From the NCBI GenBank assembly GCA_001465935.1, contig LNKV01000011.1, positions 312,743-376,742 of the forward strand: a stretch of DNA of 64,000 nucleotides, given 5' to 3'. This document shows, piece after piece, positions 45,929 through 57,272 of the stretch. Made by a program: the position numbers and the translations under genes. The notes under the pieces are model-generated. The model had not been told where the DNA came from, ran no database searches, and saw only the letters and a program-made list of their open reading frames with translations. Source of the DNA: Clarireedia homoeocarpa (lineage: Eukaryota > Ascomycota > Leotiomycetes > Helotiales > Rutstroemiaceae). Each line of letters opens with the position of its first letter. Position 1 is the stretch's first letter.

Positions 45929-46707
45929 AATGTTCTTCCAATTTTCGACCACCACCACTAGACACCAGATACGAATTACAGAAGAGAGGAAGGGGGTTAG
46001 AAGGGAAGTTCGCCATACATCTGTACGTATCCGCACGCACCGTACCTCTTTGTTTTGGCGTGATGATATTCTGGCAAGCAGAGCAGGTACACGACGATAC
46101 GTGAAACTCCAGATAGCATGGTTGATTCTGTATTGACCGAGGGTGACAATGAAGTGAGAGAGCTAAGATAGAGGAGCAAAGTAGGGGACAAGAGAGCATG
46201 ATTTCTCGGTGTGTATCTGATTTTCTTCTAATATGATATTATTGACTTTTCGCCTCTCATTCCTTTCGGTTGTATTTGCAAAAGAAAATTGAGATTCAGA
46301 TTCATGACATATATAGAATAGTAAGATATTTTAAAGCTTGATTTACTCAATAGTTCCGCTAGAAGGTTTGCAATTTGTATTGTACCCATTGCATTATGCT
46401 TTTGATTCCCGTGATTCGTGAAATCAATCCACACTTGACGACAGTCATCGACTTCTTCCGTTACCCCTCAATCTACTTCCAGGAGTCACCATACATATAC
46501 TAGGTGGCTCTAGAAGTAGGACCAGGTAACAGCGGGATAGACTGTCGTCGCCGATGTCAGTCATCTGGATCGTCATCCTGATTGGAGTTACCCTCCTCCG
46601 TTAGCATGCTTTTCCCACCACTATTCCCAGACTCCGGAGATGCCGATCCCTCAACGCCGCCCGATGCATTTTGTGGAGGGGGAAATGAATCAGTGTGTAT
46701 GACCTTC
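45929..46707. other. Convergent 3' flanks, no gene
   Basis: About 780 bases between the stops of the Prp40 and Rli1 genes. Contains AT-rich polyadenylation-type sequence around 46220-46340. Open frames on both strands lack features. Confidence 0.55.
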
Positions 46708-48994
46708 TCAACTACTAGCCGCAGCAGTAGCGGGTTTGTCTTCTTCCAAGAAGAACTAGATGATGTTAGCACTCGAAGATAAGAGACAGTAATATGATAA
46801 CGTACGTAGTTCCCACTCATCTTCTGTTCTTGATCCAATTGAGAGTTGAGCTTGTTGATACGAGGTCTGAAGTTGGTTGGATCACGACGGAAAGTAACAT
46901 CAAGATTCTTCAAGAACTTGTTGCAACCAGTGAGGAGGGATTCAGGGGCGTTGGCACGAGCATCGATACCTGGTTGACCGTCAAAGACAATAACACGATC
47001 GGCCAAATAAGTTGCCATGATGAAATCGTGCTCGACGATGAATGCGGTCTTCTTTGAATGCATGATGAATCGCTTGATAACACGGGCTGCAATGATACGC
47101 TGCTCGGAATCGAGGTAGGCAGAAGGTTCGTCAATCAAGTAGATATCTGCTGGAATGCCGAGAGCAAGAACAATAGCAACACGTTGTAATTCACCTCCAG
47201 ACAAAGTCTTCACCTCCTGGTCAATGAACTCCTCGAGCTTCAATGGCTTAACGACATCGGTTTGGAATTGCGGTAGAAGGAAGGCAGTCTTGATCTTCTT
47301 AAAGAATAGTTGTCGCACTGTTCCCTCGAATTTCGGTGTAATCTTTTGAGGCTTCATGCTAACCTTCATTCCTGGTACTTTTTGGTTGCCATCTGGCGCA
47401 GTGGCACCAGCGAGCATTTTACAGAAAGTGGTCTTGCCAGTTCCGTTTTCTCCCATCATGACAATAATCTCTGAGTCCGTGAAGTCTCCTTTTTCAATAG
47501 TCAAATGGAAGTTGCCAAGGGTCTTTTCCATTGAAGGATATTGGAAAGCACGAGATCTCTCAGCCATGAATTCATCAGCAGCCTCAGCAATACGGAAAGT
47601 GAGGGATTCATCTCTGAATCGCAAATTCTCGGTTGGAATATTACCATCCAAGAAAATGTTGATGCCTTCACGGACGGACGCCGGAAGGGTCACAACACCG
47701 TAGACCGCAGGCTTCCCGTACAGAACACAAATAAAGTCTGAAAGATAGTCAAGGACTGAAAGATCGTGCTCAACACAAATGACATAATCATCTGGGCGCA
47801 ATAAAGATCGGATGATCTTGGCTGCGCTGAGACGTTGCTTGACATCAAGGTAAGAAGATGGCTCATCGAACATGTAACTGCAAACTAGTCAGCGATCTGC
47901 AACCGAAAACTTTTGAGGAGTACATACACGTCAGCTTGTTGCACGCAGACTGTTCCAATGGCGAATCTTTGCAGTTCTCCACCAGATAAGAGATTGACAT
48001 CTCGGTCCATGATGTGGTTCAATTCTTTATATAAATTAGTACACCTAAAGAACGTAGTCCGAAAGATTGCTGGTACCTAGCACTTCGCAAATTTCCTCTA
48101 GGTTGTCCATCGTCGCAACACCTTCAAGTAATGCTCGAACAGTCTTATCTGGTCCTTTGATAGCTCGAGGAATACGGTCGACATATTGTGGCTTAACGAT
48201 CGCCTTCAGGTCGTCTTCCAGAATTTTGGTGAAGTAGTCTGCGATGGTATAAGCTTACGATCCAAGGAATGGTAGCATACATGGCGTACTCTGTAACTCA
48301 GAACCACGGAAATACTTAATCACATCTTGCCAATCTGGAGGGTTGTCATATTTTCCCAAATTTGGCTTTAGCTTGCCACTGAGAATCTTCAATGCTGTAC
48401 TCTTGCCAATACCGTTGGAACCGACCAATCCCAAAACCTGTCCTGGTCGAGGAGTTGGCAATCGATGTAGCTTGAAGCTGTTGGCGGAATAACGATGGGT
48501 GACATGGGACTCGAGATTGGTAGGCAAGTTGATGATATTAATAGCGTCGAAAGGGCATTTCTTGGGACAGATACCGCATCCAATGCAGAGGGTCTCGGAA
48601 ATGAAAGCGATCTTAGATTCGGGAGTCACTTCGATACAAAGGCGACCACTTCGCACGACAGGGCAGGATTTCTTGCATTCTTGTCTACATTTCTAAGATG
48701 ACTCAAGTTAACAGGGACCTTTGCTGAGTTCATGAGATCTTACCTTTGGTTTACACTACAAAGTTAAGATAGTTTTGTTAGCGATCAAGTATTCGTTTGG
48801 CGGGGCTATTTATTGGTGGGGCATTGTTCAACAGAGGATTTGTCGCACCTTGTCGTTGCTGATAATGGCGATACTGTTCGAGATGAAGTTAGTATTTCAT
48901 TCATCAGACATGATCTCACGGACTATCATAATCCTTCATAGAAGTATTGCACCGCTGCTACAAGAATCGCATACCGGGTAAGTTTGTCAGACAT
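46708..48994 (-). CDS. RLI1: ABCE1/Rli1 ribosome-recycling ATPase
   Basis: Splits 80S ribosomes after termination and acts in ribosome biogenesis; cytoplasm and nucleus. Eight exons (48994-48975, 48873-48849, 48755-48744, 48692-48290, 48238-48077, 48024-47928, 47877-46806, 46755-46708) encode 612 aa, close to yeast Rli1 (608). The N-terminus starts MSDKLTRIAIISNDKCKPK, then KCRQECKKSCPVV, and is assembled from exons of 20, 25 and 12 nt. With CIGCGICPKKCPF it gives the eight Cys of two [4Fe-4S] clusters. Nucleotide-binding domain 1 has GSNGIGKST and FDEPSSYLDVKQR; domain 2 has GENGTGKTT, LSGGELQRVAIVLALGIPAD and IDEPSAYLDSEQR. The hinge YGVVTLPASVREGINIFLDG and end NYFFLEEDK are conserved. All ATP-binding and iron-sulfur residues are intact. 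Confidence 0.97.
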
Positions 48995-50411
48995 CCTGAT
49001 GTTTCGGCTCGTTCAGAGCACCAAGAAACTTCGAAATGCGATTTGTTCCTTTCCTGAAGTCTGCGGATGGACCTTGAAGAAATGTGTGACTTTGCAAGAC
49101 CTTCCTGCTCTTGCGCGAAACCTATATGGTCGAAAGTCTCGAAAGTGGATAAGGTATCCGGTGGTAGAATAAGATGGTTGAAGGTTTAAAGAAAAATCTT
49201 TGGCCAACTACCTGCGGTACAATATCCGATTTCATCACAATGGATATTATTGGTCGTGGGCAAACATATGTGGGCAAATGCGGACAATGCGGGAGCCTTT
49301 TTACTGGCAGCCTTAGAAGTCAGAGCTGAGCCTTGCACGTGTCTTGAAAACAACTTATTTTTGGCTATGTAAAGTGAATGCCGCATAGAATTCCCGTGGG
49401 ATTCGAAGAGCTGGTAAGGCTGCAAAGAAATAGCTATCAACTGAGAAGTCTTTTGAAGAGACGAATGTTGTTAGGAGGCTTTTTTTGCCGAAAGCCAGTG
49501 GAAGACTTTACAATCGAGACAACCACATAGTTCGGAAGACCATACTTTAGCCAGTCACTTACCTTACCCTCTGAGGCCGCGGTAATCCAGAGATCAAACG
49601 TTTCTCAGTGCTCCCCTAAAGAGACAACCAAGGATATCACTCATTGCTAACTCATAGGCGTTTTTCTCCTTAGAGAAACCGTGTACTTACTTCTTTGATT
49701 ACTATGGGGTTCCTTACAATCGATCATAGAGCAATACGGTCCACCTGCCAGCGAGATGACTAGTCCCAAGACCAAAATTTCGATGTCAGAATGTATCGTC
49801 AGCTTCATTGCTTGGCGAGTTTAACCCGCCCAATTCGAGACATGCGAAATATATTGCCGACGGAACATCAGATTGGCATTTGGGAGATATTCTGGGAACT
49901 ACGTACTTATTGGCAAGTTCGATGCTTCAGATTTCGGCCACAAGAATAGAGACGAAGAAACGAATCCTATCTTGAGAGCAAATCTATACACGGGCTACTA
50001 TTTTGACTACGAGCCCCAAGCTATGCAATGAGTGGGTGACTTATGCTTTGAAGAGTCAGCGGAGGAGTGCGTAAATATGTCGTGGCCTGGGGAATGATAT
50101 ATCAGAACTATAGGAGCCGGGTAAAACTCCTATTATCGTTATTCTAAGATGCTTGTCAACTGACGTTCGTGCTATGTAGGATGCTGTACTGACCTTTATG
50201 AAACAACATTCGCCTAAGAAGGCAACAAGGAGTAGGATAGAACATATCCGCGGCATCAGTAAAGGAGCCTTTTCGTGAGCTGGTATACTTAATACTTGAT
50301 TTCGCACTTTCCACCGAGAAGGAAGATATCGAAGTCCTAATTACTATTAAATTGCGTAATAAATACTTCTCTCCAGTAGTAGTACCCCGAAACTGATATC
50401 ACCCATCAGCC
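48995..50411. other. Intergenic, no gene supported
   Basis: 1.4 kb upstream of Rli1 and downstream of the 50.4-51.4 kb gene. A 66-codon frame (50256-50056, -) starts with a hydrophobic stretch like a signal peptide but stops without Cys-rich or other content; not called. Confidence 0.5.
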
Positions 50412-51412
50412 TCAAGATAAAACACAATCTGAAAGGCCAGTTGCATTGTAAGTAGCATTCCGACGACTCCTCTCAATAATGGTCAAAATGCTCATTACCA
50501 CAACAAGCGGATCCAACACGCTTGGTCCAATAAACCTCAACTTTCCTGCGACTCTTTGAGGATTCTGAACCTTTGAATGCTTCCCACTACAGTATAGTGC
50601 GAGCATCTGTCTGCAAATGAATTAGCATACGGACACAAAACTTAACTATGTAAAGATTGAGATATCGGGACGATGCCACGAGCTATTATAAGCTTCTGAG
50701 CCTCTGGTCGTTCTGGAGCAGCTTGGAATCAAAGAAGAGATCCTTGTAACCCAGTGCTTGCTTGAACAGGTTTAAGCCCTCTATTTTCCTGTGTAATATT
50801 CTCTCCGGGAATGTTTTCCGTCGCGAACGCCTTCACTTCAGAGTCGCTGCTGTGCTTCCACTCGAACTTCTCCCGAGCGAGTTTTCCGTCAGAGGACAGA
50901 ATCATATGGTGACAAATATTCACATCCTTCATGGCTATGCTCTTTTTAGATGATTTGATGTTCGTTTCCAAGGAGGCATTGATTCTGGCCTCATACGCAG
51001 AGGGTTCATTAGTGGTGGAGGTAGGATTGTGCCAGATTGTGATGTCTGAGGTGGCATTGAAGCGGAAACTCGCTGTTCCAATGATAGGATAGGTGTTATC
51101 AGGACCAAAATGCAATCTTGTTTGAGGGACGGGGCTACTGTTGGCCCAGCGGTTGTCCATATAAATAGAGACACAGAAGAGGGCTGGAGGCCGTGGTTTA
51201 TTGGCTTTATAGGGAGGACCTAGGATGAGTGAGATGTGATCTTCTCGGTATATGAAGACGTCCTTGGGAAAGATAGAGTACACGGATGGAGGAGCTGCAT
51301 TCTCGGGAAAGGGATAAGTGGCCAGGTCTTGGTAGGACGGCAAGGACGGTTCATCGTTGCTTGTGACGTCCATAACTGCTCGCTCTCCTTGAAATTCGGT
51401 TGCTCTGCTCAT
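50412..51412 (-). CDS. Conserved fungal protein, possibly tubby/scramblase-like beta-barrel
   Basis: Two exons (51412-50751, 50610-50412) encode 286 aa. Frame and content support a 140-nt intron with an unusual GTTACA donor but a good GCTAATT branch and TTTGCAG end. Unspliced, the frame stops shortly after the donor. Spliced, STG-QMLALYCSGKHSK runs on to KLRFIGPSVLDPLVVVMSIL, then TIIERSRRNATYN. The first part has alternating strands (DVFIYREDHISLILGPPY, IGTASFRFNATSDITIW) and KFEWKHSSDSEVKAF, which resembles the strand pair in fungal tubby-C-like or phospholipid scramblase-like proteins. The C-terminal helix closes such folds. I recall similar fungal hypothetical proteins, but the family name is a guess. 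The start at 51412 (MSRATEFQGE) was preferred over one 56 codons upstream, which adds no recognisable domain. Confidence 0.7.
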
Positions 51413-52440
51413 TCTGGTAGCTCTAGCAGAAAGGATTATGTGGAGCAAAACTAAACCAGTCTTTCTACAAAGATTGATGAAGTAGTTGTAAGTGGATTGA
51501 TTGTCAACAAAAGGCGCATCGATATGATGATCCGGGATACAGCCTAAAGTGTAGAGTAATGACCACTGGCTACCTACCAAACTTCTCTCATGTGTTCATC
51601 GTTCAGGTATTCGACCAATATAACGTGCCGCTGGATTTTATGGGTCGCGAAGCCAATTGCCCGATTGAACCCGAAACCCAATGAGCCAATCAAATCTAGC
51701 ACTTTTGTGGGTGCCCTAGGCGCTCAGGCTAGAATTTCATCGCTCGTCTCTCGGTTAAGGTAAATTTCTAGCCATTCATTTTCTTGATACCGTAAGTCCC
51801 AGTTATCAACGGTCATTCAGCATTAAGTGACCTTCAATGTTCCGGCAGCTCCAATTTTGAAAGTCCCATTATTCCAACATCACAACATTTTGTCCATACT
51901 TTCACCCCTCATACTACCGGTTGTATCTTCATCACCTTGCTCTTAGGGGGGCCCTTTGATATGGCTTGTAAGTATTGTCATTCTTTCTGAAAAAATCCAC
52001 CCAAGAATGCTGGTCCTATATTCCAAGGCCATTGTCCATCCTCCATCCTCGAAGTTCATCACTTCCATCTCCATCTTCATGCTTAACACTCTCAAATTAC
52101 CCAAAGAATCTGGGTCTATATTTGTTGCACCTATATGACACTCTTATTCCTCTGCGTCTTGCTTCTCAGCACGGCCTCATTCTTGCATTGAACCCCAGCC
52201 GATCGGAATCATTCCATCGGCCTTCATCACCAAGTTGGTATCAAACACACGAGCATGCGCCGATGTCATTCAGCGTGTTATTTGTGCTCATTGTTTTGTA
52301 CTATCCACGAAATCTGAATCGCAGATTTCTTCTCTAGCCATACGTGTCATTGTCAGAGTTTTCCGATTTGGGAGCCTTGAGCAGAATCCGTCCATATAGC
52401 TAATATCGTCGTCGCAGCCCCGCAGGATACAATCACAGTT
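51413..52440. promoter_or_regulatory. Divergent promoter region, hypothetical gene and Chd1
   Basis: About 1 kb between divergent starts. Open frames to 120 codons (51975-52337) are unremarkable. No specific element identified. Confidence 0.45.
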
Positions 52441-55400
52441 ATGAACTCGACATCTCCATTACCTCTGTCCAATGGACACGATGCTGAGTTGGCAAGATCC
52501 TCGCCATCAAACGACGATGCGCCCGGGGAAAGCGAGTCAGAACTTTCCGAGGTTGTAAACCCTCCCGTCGATGAAGCCTCACCGTCCTCCTCAAATCGTC
52601 AATCCGACTTCGGCGGCCGAGATACAGATGCTTCAGATGCTTCAGGCGATGAAGCTCAAGAACAAGAAGATGATGGCGATTTTGATATGGATGATACACC
52701 GGCGGCTGCTGCCTTGAATGGGGAACGGACGGAGCGTTCGAGCTCTGTTGAGTCTCGCCGTCCGGCTAAACGGAAGGCTGGCGTAGAACAAGACCGATAC
52801 TTTCTAGAAAATCCAGAACTGTATGGCTTGCGAAGAAGTGTATGTCTGCCGTTACTTCACCGCTACTATTGCCATTACTAACGTGAGTTTGTGATCTTAG
52901 GCGCGTCCAGCACAAAAACCCATTGTATGTTCCCAACCTTCTATCTTCAAGAATGACGTTGAATCACGCACATAAATGTAAGTACTAACAGAAATAGGTT
53001 GAGTCTGGTGATGACGAGGATGAAGAAGAAGAAGAGGAGTCAGAGTCGGACGTTATAGCCACTCACCGAAATAAGCGCAGGAAACCAGAGCGTTCTCAAC
53101 AATGTAGACCACCCCACCATTCCACGATGACCGATTGTCGCAGACTGCTAATATCTTCCGCATAGCTTCAAAACGCCAAACACCTGCTCTGCGTTCCGCT
53201 TCTGCATCTGAAAGCGATGATAGTGACGCGTATGGTGGTGCCCGCGCGCGTAGTACCACGAAGAAAAATCGTCGCCGGCAATTAGAATCCGGGAACCTTG
53301 CCCCTCAGTATCAAGAGAAGAGGTGGAATAGTCGTCGCGCTGCTCAAGTTACTGCCGGCGCTTATCAGGAAAGCGATCCAGATCTTGAAGATGAATCTGA
53401 AATGATGACACCAAACCAATGGGTGGGAGATGAGCCAGACACTACGCCATACATAGATGTTGTCCTAAAGCATAAGCTGAAGGAGCATTGTGATATAAAT
53501 GATGAGTCACTCACAAGAGATGATTTTGAGTACTACATCAAATGGCAAGGGAAGTCTCACTGTCATGCAACTTGGGAGACTACATCTTCTTTAACTGGTG
53601 TAAGAGGTTTCCGACGGCTTGAAAACTACTACAAAAAGATCGTTCTTGAGGATATCTATATGACTCAAGGTGATGAAATACCGCCCGAAGAAAAAGAGAA
53701 GTGGATGCTTGATCGAGAACGAGATGCCGATGCTTTGGAAGATTATACCAAGGTGGAGCGAGTCATCGGCTCGCGGGAAGGTGAAGATGAAACTGAATAC
53801 TTCATCAAGTGGAAGGCTCTCTACTACGAATCATGCACTTGGGAAATCGCTTCTTTCATCAGCGAAAAAGCACAAGAAGCAATTGATGATTTCTTGGATC
53901 GTAGCTCAAGATCATTAACGTCGGACAAGAAAGAATCGAACCCAGATACCAGAAGTCCTCACGTGCCAATTCGTGAGCAGCCAGACTACATCAAAAACGG
54001 CCAGCTGCGAGATTTCCAGATTACCGGTCTGAATTTCCTTGCTTACAATTGGTGTAAGAACAAGAACGTCATTCTTGCAGACGAGATGGGTCTCGGAAAG
54101 ACTGTTCAAACCGTTGCCTTCATGAACTGGCTTCGTCACGATCGAGGCCAAGAAGGTCCTTTTCTTGTCGTAGTGCCACTGACTACCATTCCTGCCTGGG
54201 CTGATACTTTCGACAACTGGGCCCCAAGTCTAAACTATGTCGTATACAACGGCAAGGAAGCATCTCGCAATATCATCAGAGACTACGAATTGCTCGTAGA
54301 TGGAAATCCTAGACGGCCAAAATTCAACGTTCTTCTCACTTCTTACGAATATATTCTGGCTGATGCTACTTTTTTGTCACAAATCAAGTGGCAGTTCATG
54401 GCAGTCGACGAAGCTCATCGTCTCAAGAACAGAGACTCGCAACTCTACCAAAAGCTTCTTGACTTCAAGGCGCCTAGTCGACTATTAATTACTGGTACAC
54501 CAGTCCAAAACACTCTGGGTGAATTGTCAGCACTCATGGACTTCCTCATGCCTGGCGAACTTGAGATCGAGGATAACATGGACCTTACTGATGAGGCTGC
54601 TGGCGAAAAGATCGCTGCACTCACCACCAAAATCCAGCCATACATTCTTCGTCGTACGAAGCAAAAGGTCGAGAATGATCTTCCACCTAAAAGTGAAAAG
54701 ATCATCCGTGTCGAACTATCAGATGTTCAGCTCGATTACTACAAGAACATCCTTACTCGAAATTATGCGGCGCTAAATGAAGGCGCTAAGGGCCAGAAGC
54801 AATCATTGCTAAACATCATGATGGAGCTCAAGAAGGCTAGTAATCATCCTTACATGTTCCCTAACGCTGAAGAAAAAATTCTCAAAGGCAGCGAGAGACG
54901 GGACGATCAACTCAAAGGTCTCATTGCTAGCAGTGGAAAGATGATGCTTCTTGATCGCCTATTGGCCAAACTCAAGAAAGACAATCACCGTGTCTTGATT
55001 TTCAGTCAAATGGTTAAGATGCTGGATATTCTAGGAGACTATCTACAACTCCGAGGCTATCAATTTCAACGTCTTGATGGTACAGTTGCGGCGGGCCCTC
55101 GTCGCCAAGCAATTGATCATTTCAACGCCGAGGAAAGTAATGACTTCTGCTTCCTTCTATCTACCCGTGCAGGTGGTCTAGGAATCAATTTGATGACTGC
55201 TGATACTGTTGTCATTTTCGACTCCGATTGGAACCCCCAAGCTGATCTCCAGGCCATGGCTCGAGCACATCGTATCGGCCAGAAAAAGCCCGTGAGCATC
55301 TACAGATTAGTTTCCAAGGAAACTGTCGAAGAAGAGATTCTGGAGCGTGCTCGTAACAAGTTGATGCTGGAATTCATCACCATTCAGCGGGGTGTTACTG

Positions 55401-57272
55401 ACAAAGAAAAGAAAGAACTCCGAGAAAAAGCAGCCAAGGCTGGTAAGATCGATGATCCTAGATCATCTGAAGATATATCTCGTATTCTCAAAAAGAGGGG
55501 CCAGAAGATGTTTGAACAGTCTGGAAACCAGAAGAAATTGGAAGAGTTAGACATTGACTCTGTTCTTGAGAATGCCGAAGAACACAAGACTGAAGTGCCA
55601 GAGGGCATGGTTGCTGATGGTGGTGAAGATTTCTTGAGAAGTTTCGAGTACACTGACGTCAAAATTGATCTCGAATGGGACGATATCATTCCAAAAGATC
55701 AATTGGCTGGAATCAAAGCCGAGGAAGAAAAACGTGCCCATGAAGAATACCTGGCCAAGGTTGTCGAAGAAAACGCACCTCGCAAAGCTGCCTTGAAGAA
55801 CACTGAAGGCTTTGAGAGAGAGCAACGTCTCGCCAAGAAACGCGAACGCGACCAAGCCAAACAGGAGGAAATGGAAGAAAAACGGGAAGCTCAGGCCAAT
55901 GCTCTAGATCCGAAGCGACCACTCAATGAAAAAGAGGTCAGAAATCTTATGAAGGCTTATCTCCGATATGGTTCATTAGAAGACCGAGGAGAAGAGCTCG
56001 TGAAAGAAGCTCGGCTCATCGGTCGTGATCTGGACGTCTTGAGAGAAACCATCGATGCATTGACCGAAGAGAGCAACAGGCGCCTCAAAGAAGAAAACGC
56101 TAGGGTCGAAGCAATGGAGCGTGAAACCAAAAAGCCATTGACCAAGAAGGATAGAAAGGCTGTTCTTTTCGACTATTCTGGAGTCAAAAGGGTCAACGCA
56201 GAAACCATTGTGGAACGTCCAGGCGAGATGAGGATGTTGAAAGAGATCATTGGCAACATTACTGAATTCAAGAATTTCCGCGTCCCTGATGCATCCAAAG
56301 GCGCTCACTACTCTTGTGAATGGGGTGCGAAAGAAGATGGCATGCTCCTGGTTGGTATCCACAGACATGGATACGGTGCCTGGACCCAAATCAGAGACGA
56401 TACAGATCTCGGTCTGGGTGACAAACTGTTCCTCGAAGAGCACAGAGTAGACAAGAAGGAAGAAAGAAGCAGAGCAGAAGAAAAAGTTGCAAAAGCTCCT
56501 GGTGCTGTCCATTTGGTTCGACGCGCCGATTACCTTCTTTCGGTTCTCAAAGCCAAGTATTCCGACAACCAGGCTGCAAAGCGTGCCGTAGAGAATCATC
56601 ACCGCAATAATAAAAAGCACGAGCGAACAAATGGCTCCAGAAGATCAGAGGCAAGAGCCTCCGTATCAGCATCTCCTGCTCCACAGGCTAAGAAGCGTCC
56701 GGTCGAACAACGAGATCGAGACCGCAGCCATAGCCTTCTCAATGACAATCGTGATCCTCGCCGACAGAGTGGAGGCTACAGCTCTTCTAAAGTTGATTTG
56801 AAGAGGAAACACAGCGAGGCAGATGACGAGAAACATTTGGAACGCCGTCCAAAGCACCGCAAATCAGAAAATGGCTACGGAGAGCCAGATTCGAATGAGA
56901 TGCTTCGCAAACTCTTCAAGCCGATCAAGGAAAATCTGAAACAACTCCAAGCCGGTACCGCTGCAAATTATCCCAACAAGAAAGAACGGGCTGGTGTTCT
57001 CAAGAAGCAACTTTACATCACTGGGCAATTCATTGACTCCGTTGTTAAGCCTCAAAAAGGCGGAGAGACGGATAAAAAGCTGGCAGAGAGTCTCTGGTAA
57101 GTTGTTCATCGACTTTGAAGTTCACACAATAGTAATTGTTCCTAGGGATTATGTAATGTCATTCTGGCCCAACCCCGGGCAGTCCATACAAGCAGTAGCA
57201 GCAATGTACAGAAAGATCGCGAACGATAAGCTAATCGCGGATGGGAAGGGAGAAGCTGTAAGTGGCAGCTAA
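52441..57272 (+). CDS. CHD1: Chromodomain helicase DNA-binding protein Chd1
   Basis: ATP-dependent nucleosome-spacing remodeller of transcribed chromatin, nuclear. Five exons (52441-52839, 52901-52924, 52998-53103, 53166-57096, 57146-57272) encode 1528 aa. The acidic N-terminus is split over three short exons, one of 24 nt. Two chromodomains follow (about 270-440; EYYIKWQGKSHCHATWE and EYFIKWKALYYESCTWE). The SNF2 ATPase has DEMGLGKT near 482 and the DEAH box VDEAHRLKN near 590. The helicase C lobe has RLDGT near 813 and ARAHRIGQKKPV near 876. A SANT/SLIDE-like DNA-binding region contains WGAKEDGMLLVGIHRHGYGA near 1225. The C-terminal CHCT (DUF4208) domain, KLFKPIKENLKQLQAGT to YVMSFWPNPG, is completed by the last exon. 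Intron 3 uses a weak GTAGAC donor; the CATAG acceptor at 53165 restores frame. Confidence 0.96.

Noticed and set aside
50056..50256. 66-codon minus-strand frame starting MPRICSILLLVAFLGECC
   Set aside because: The signal-like start is followed by unremarkable sequence and a stop. A GTCAGT after the hydrophobic part might be a donor, but no clear partner exon was found.
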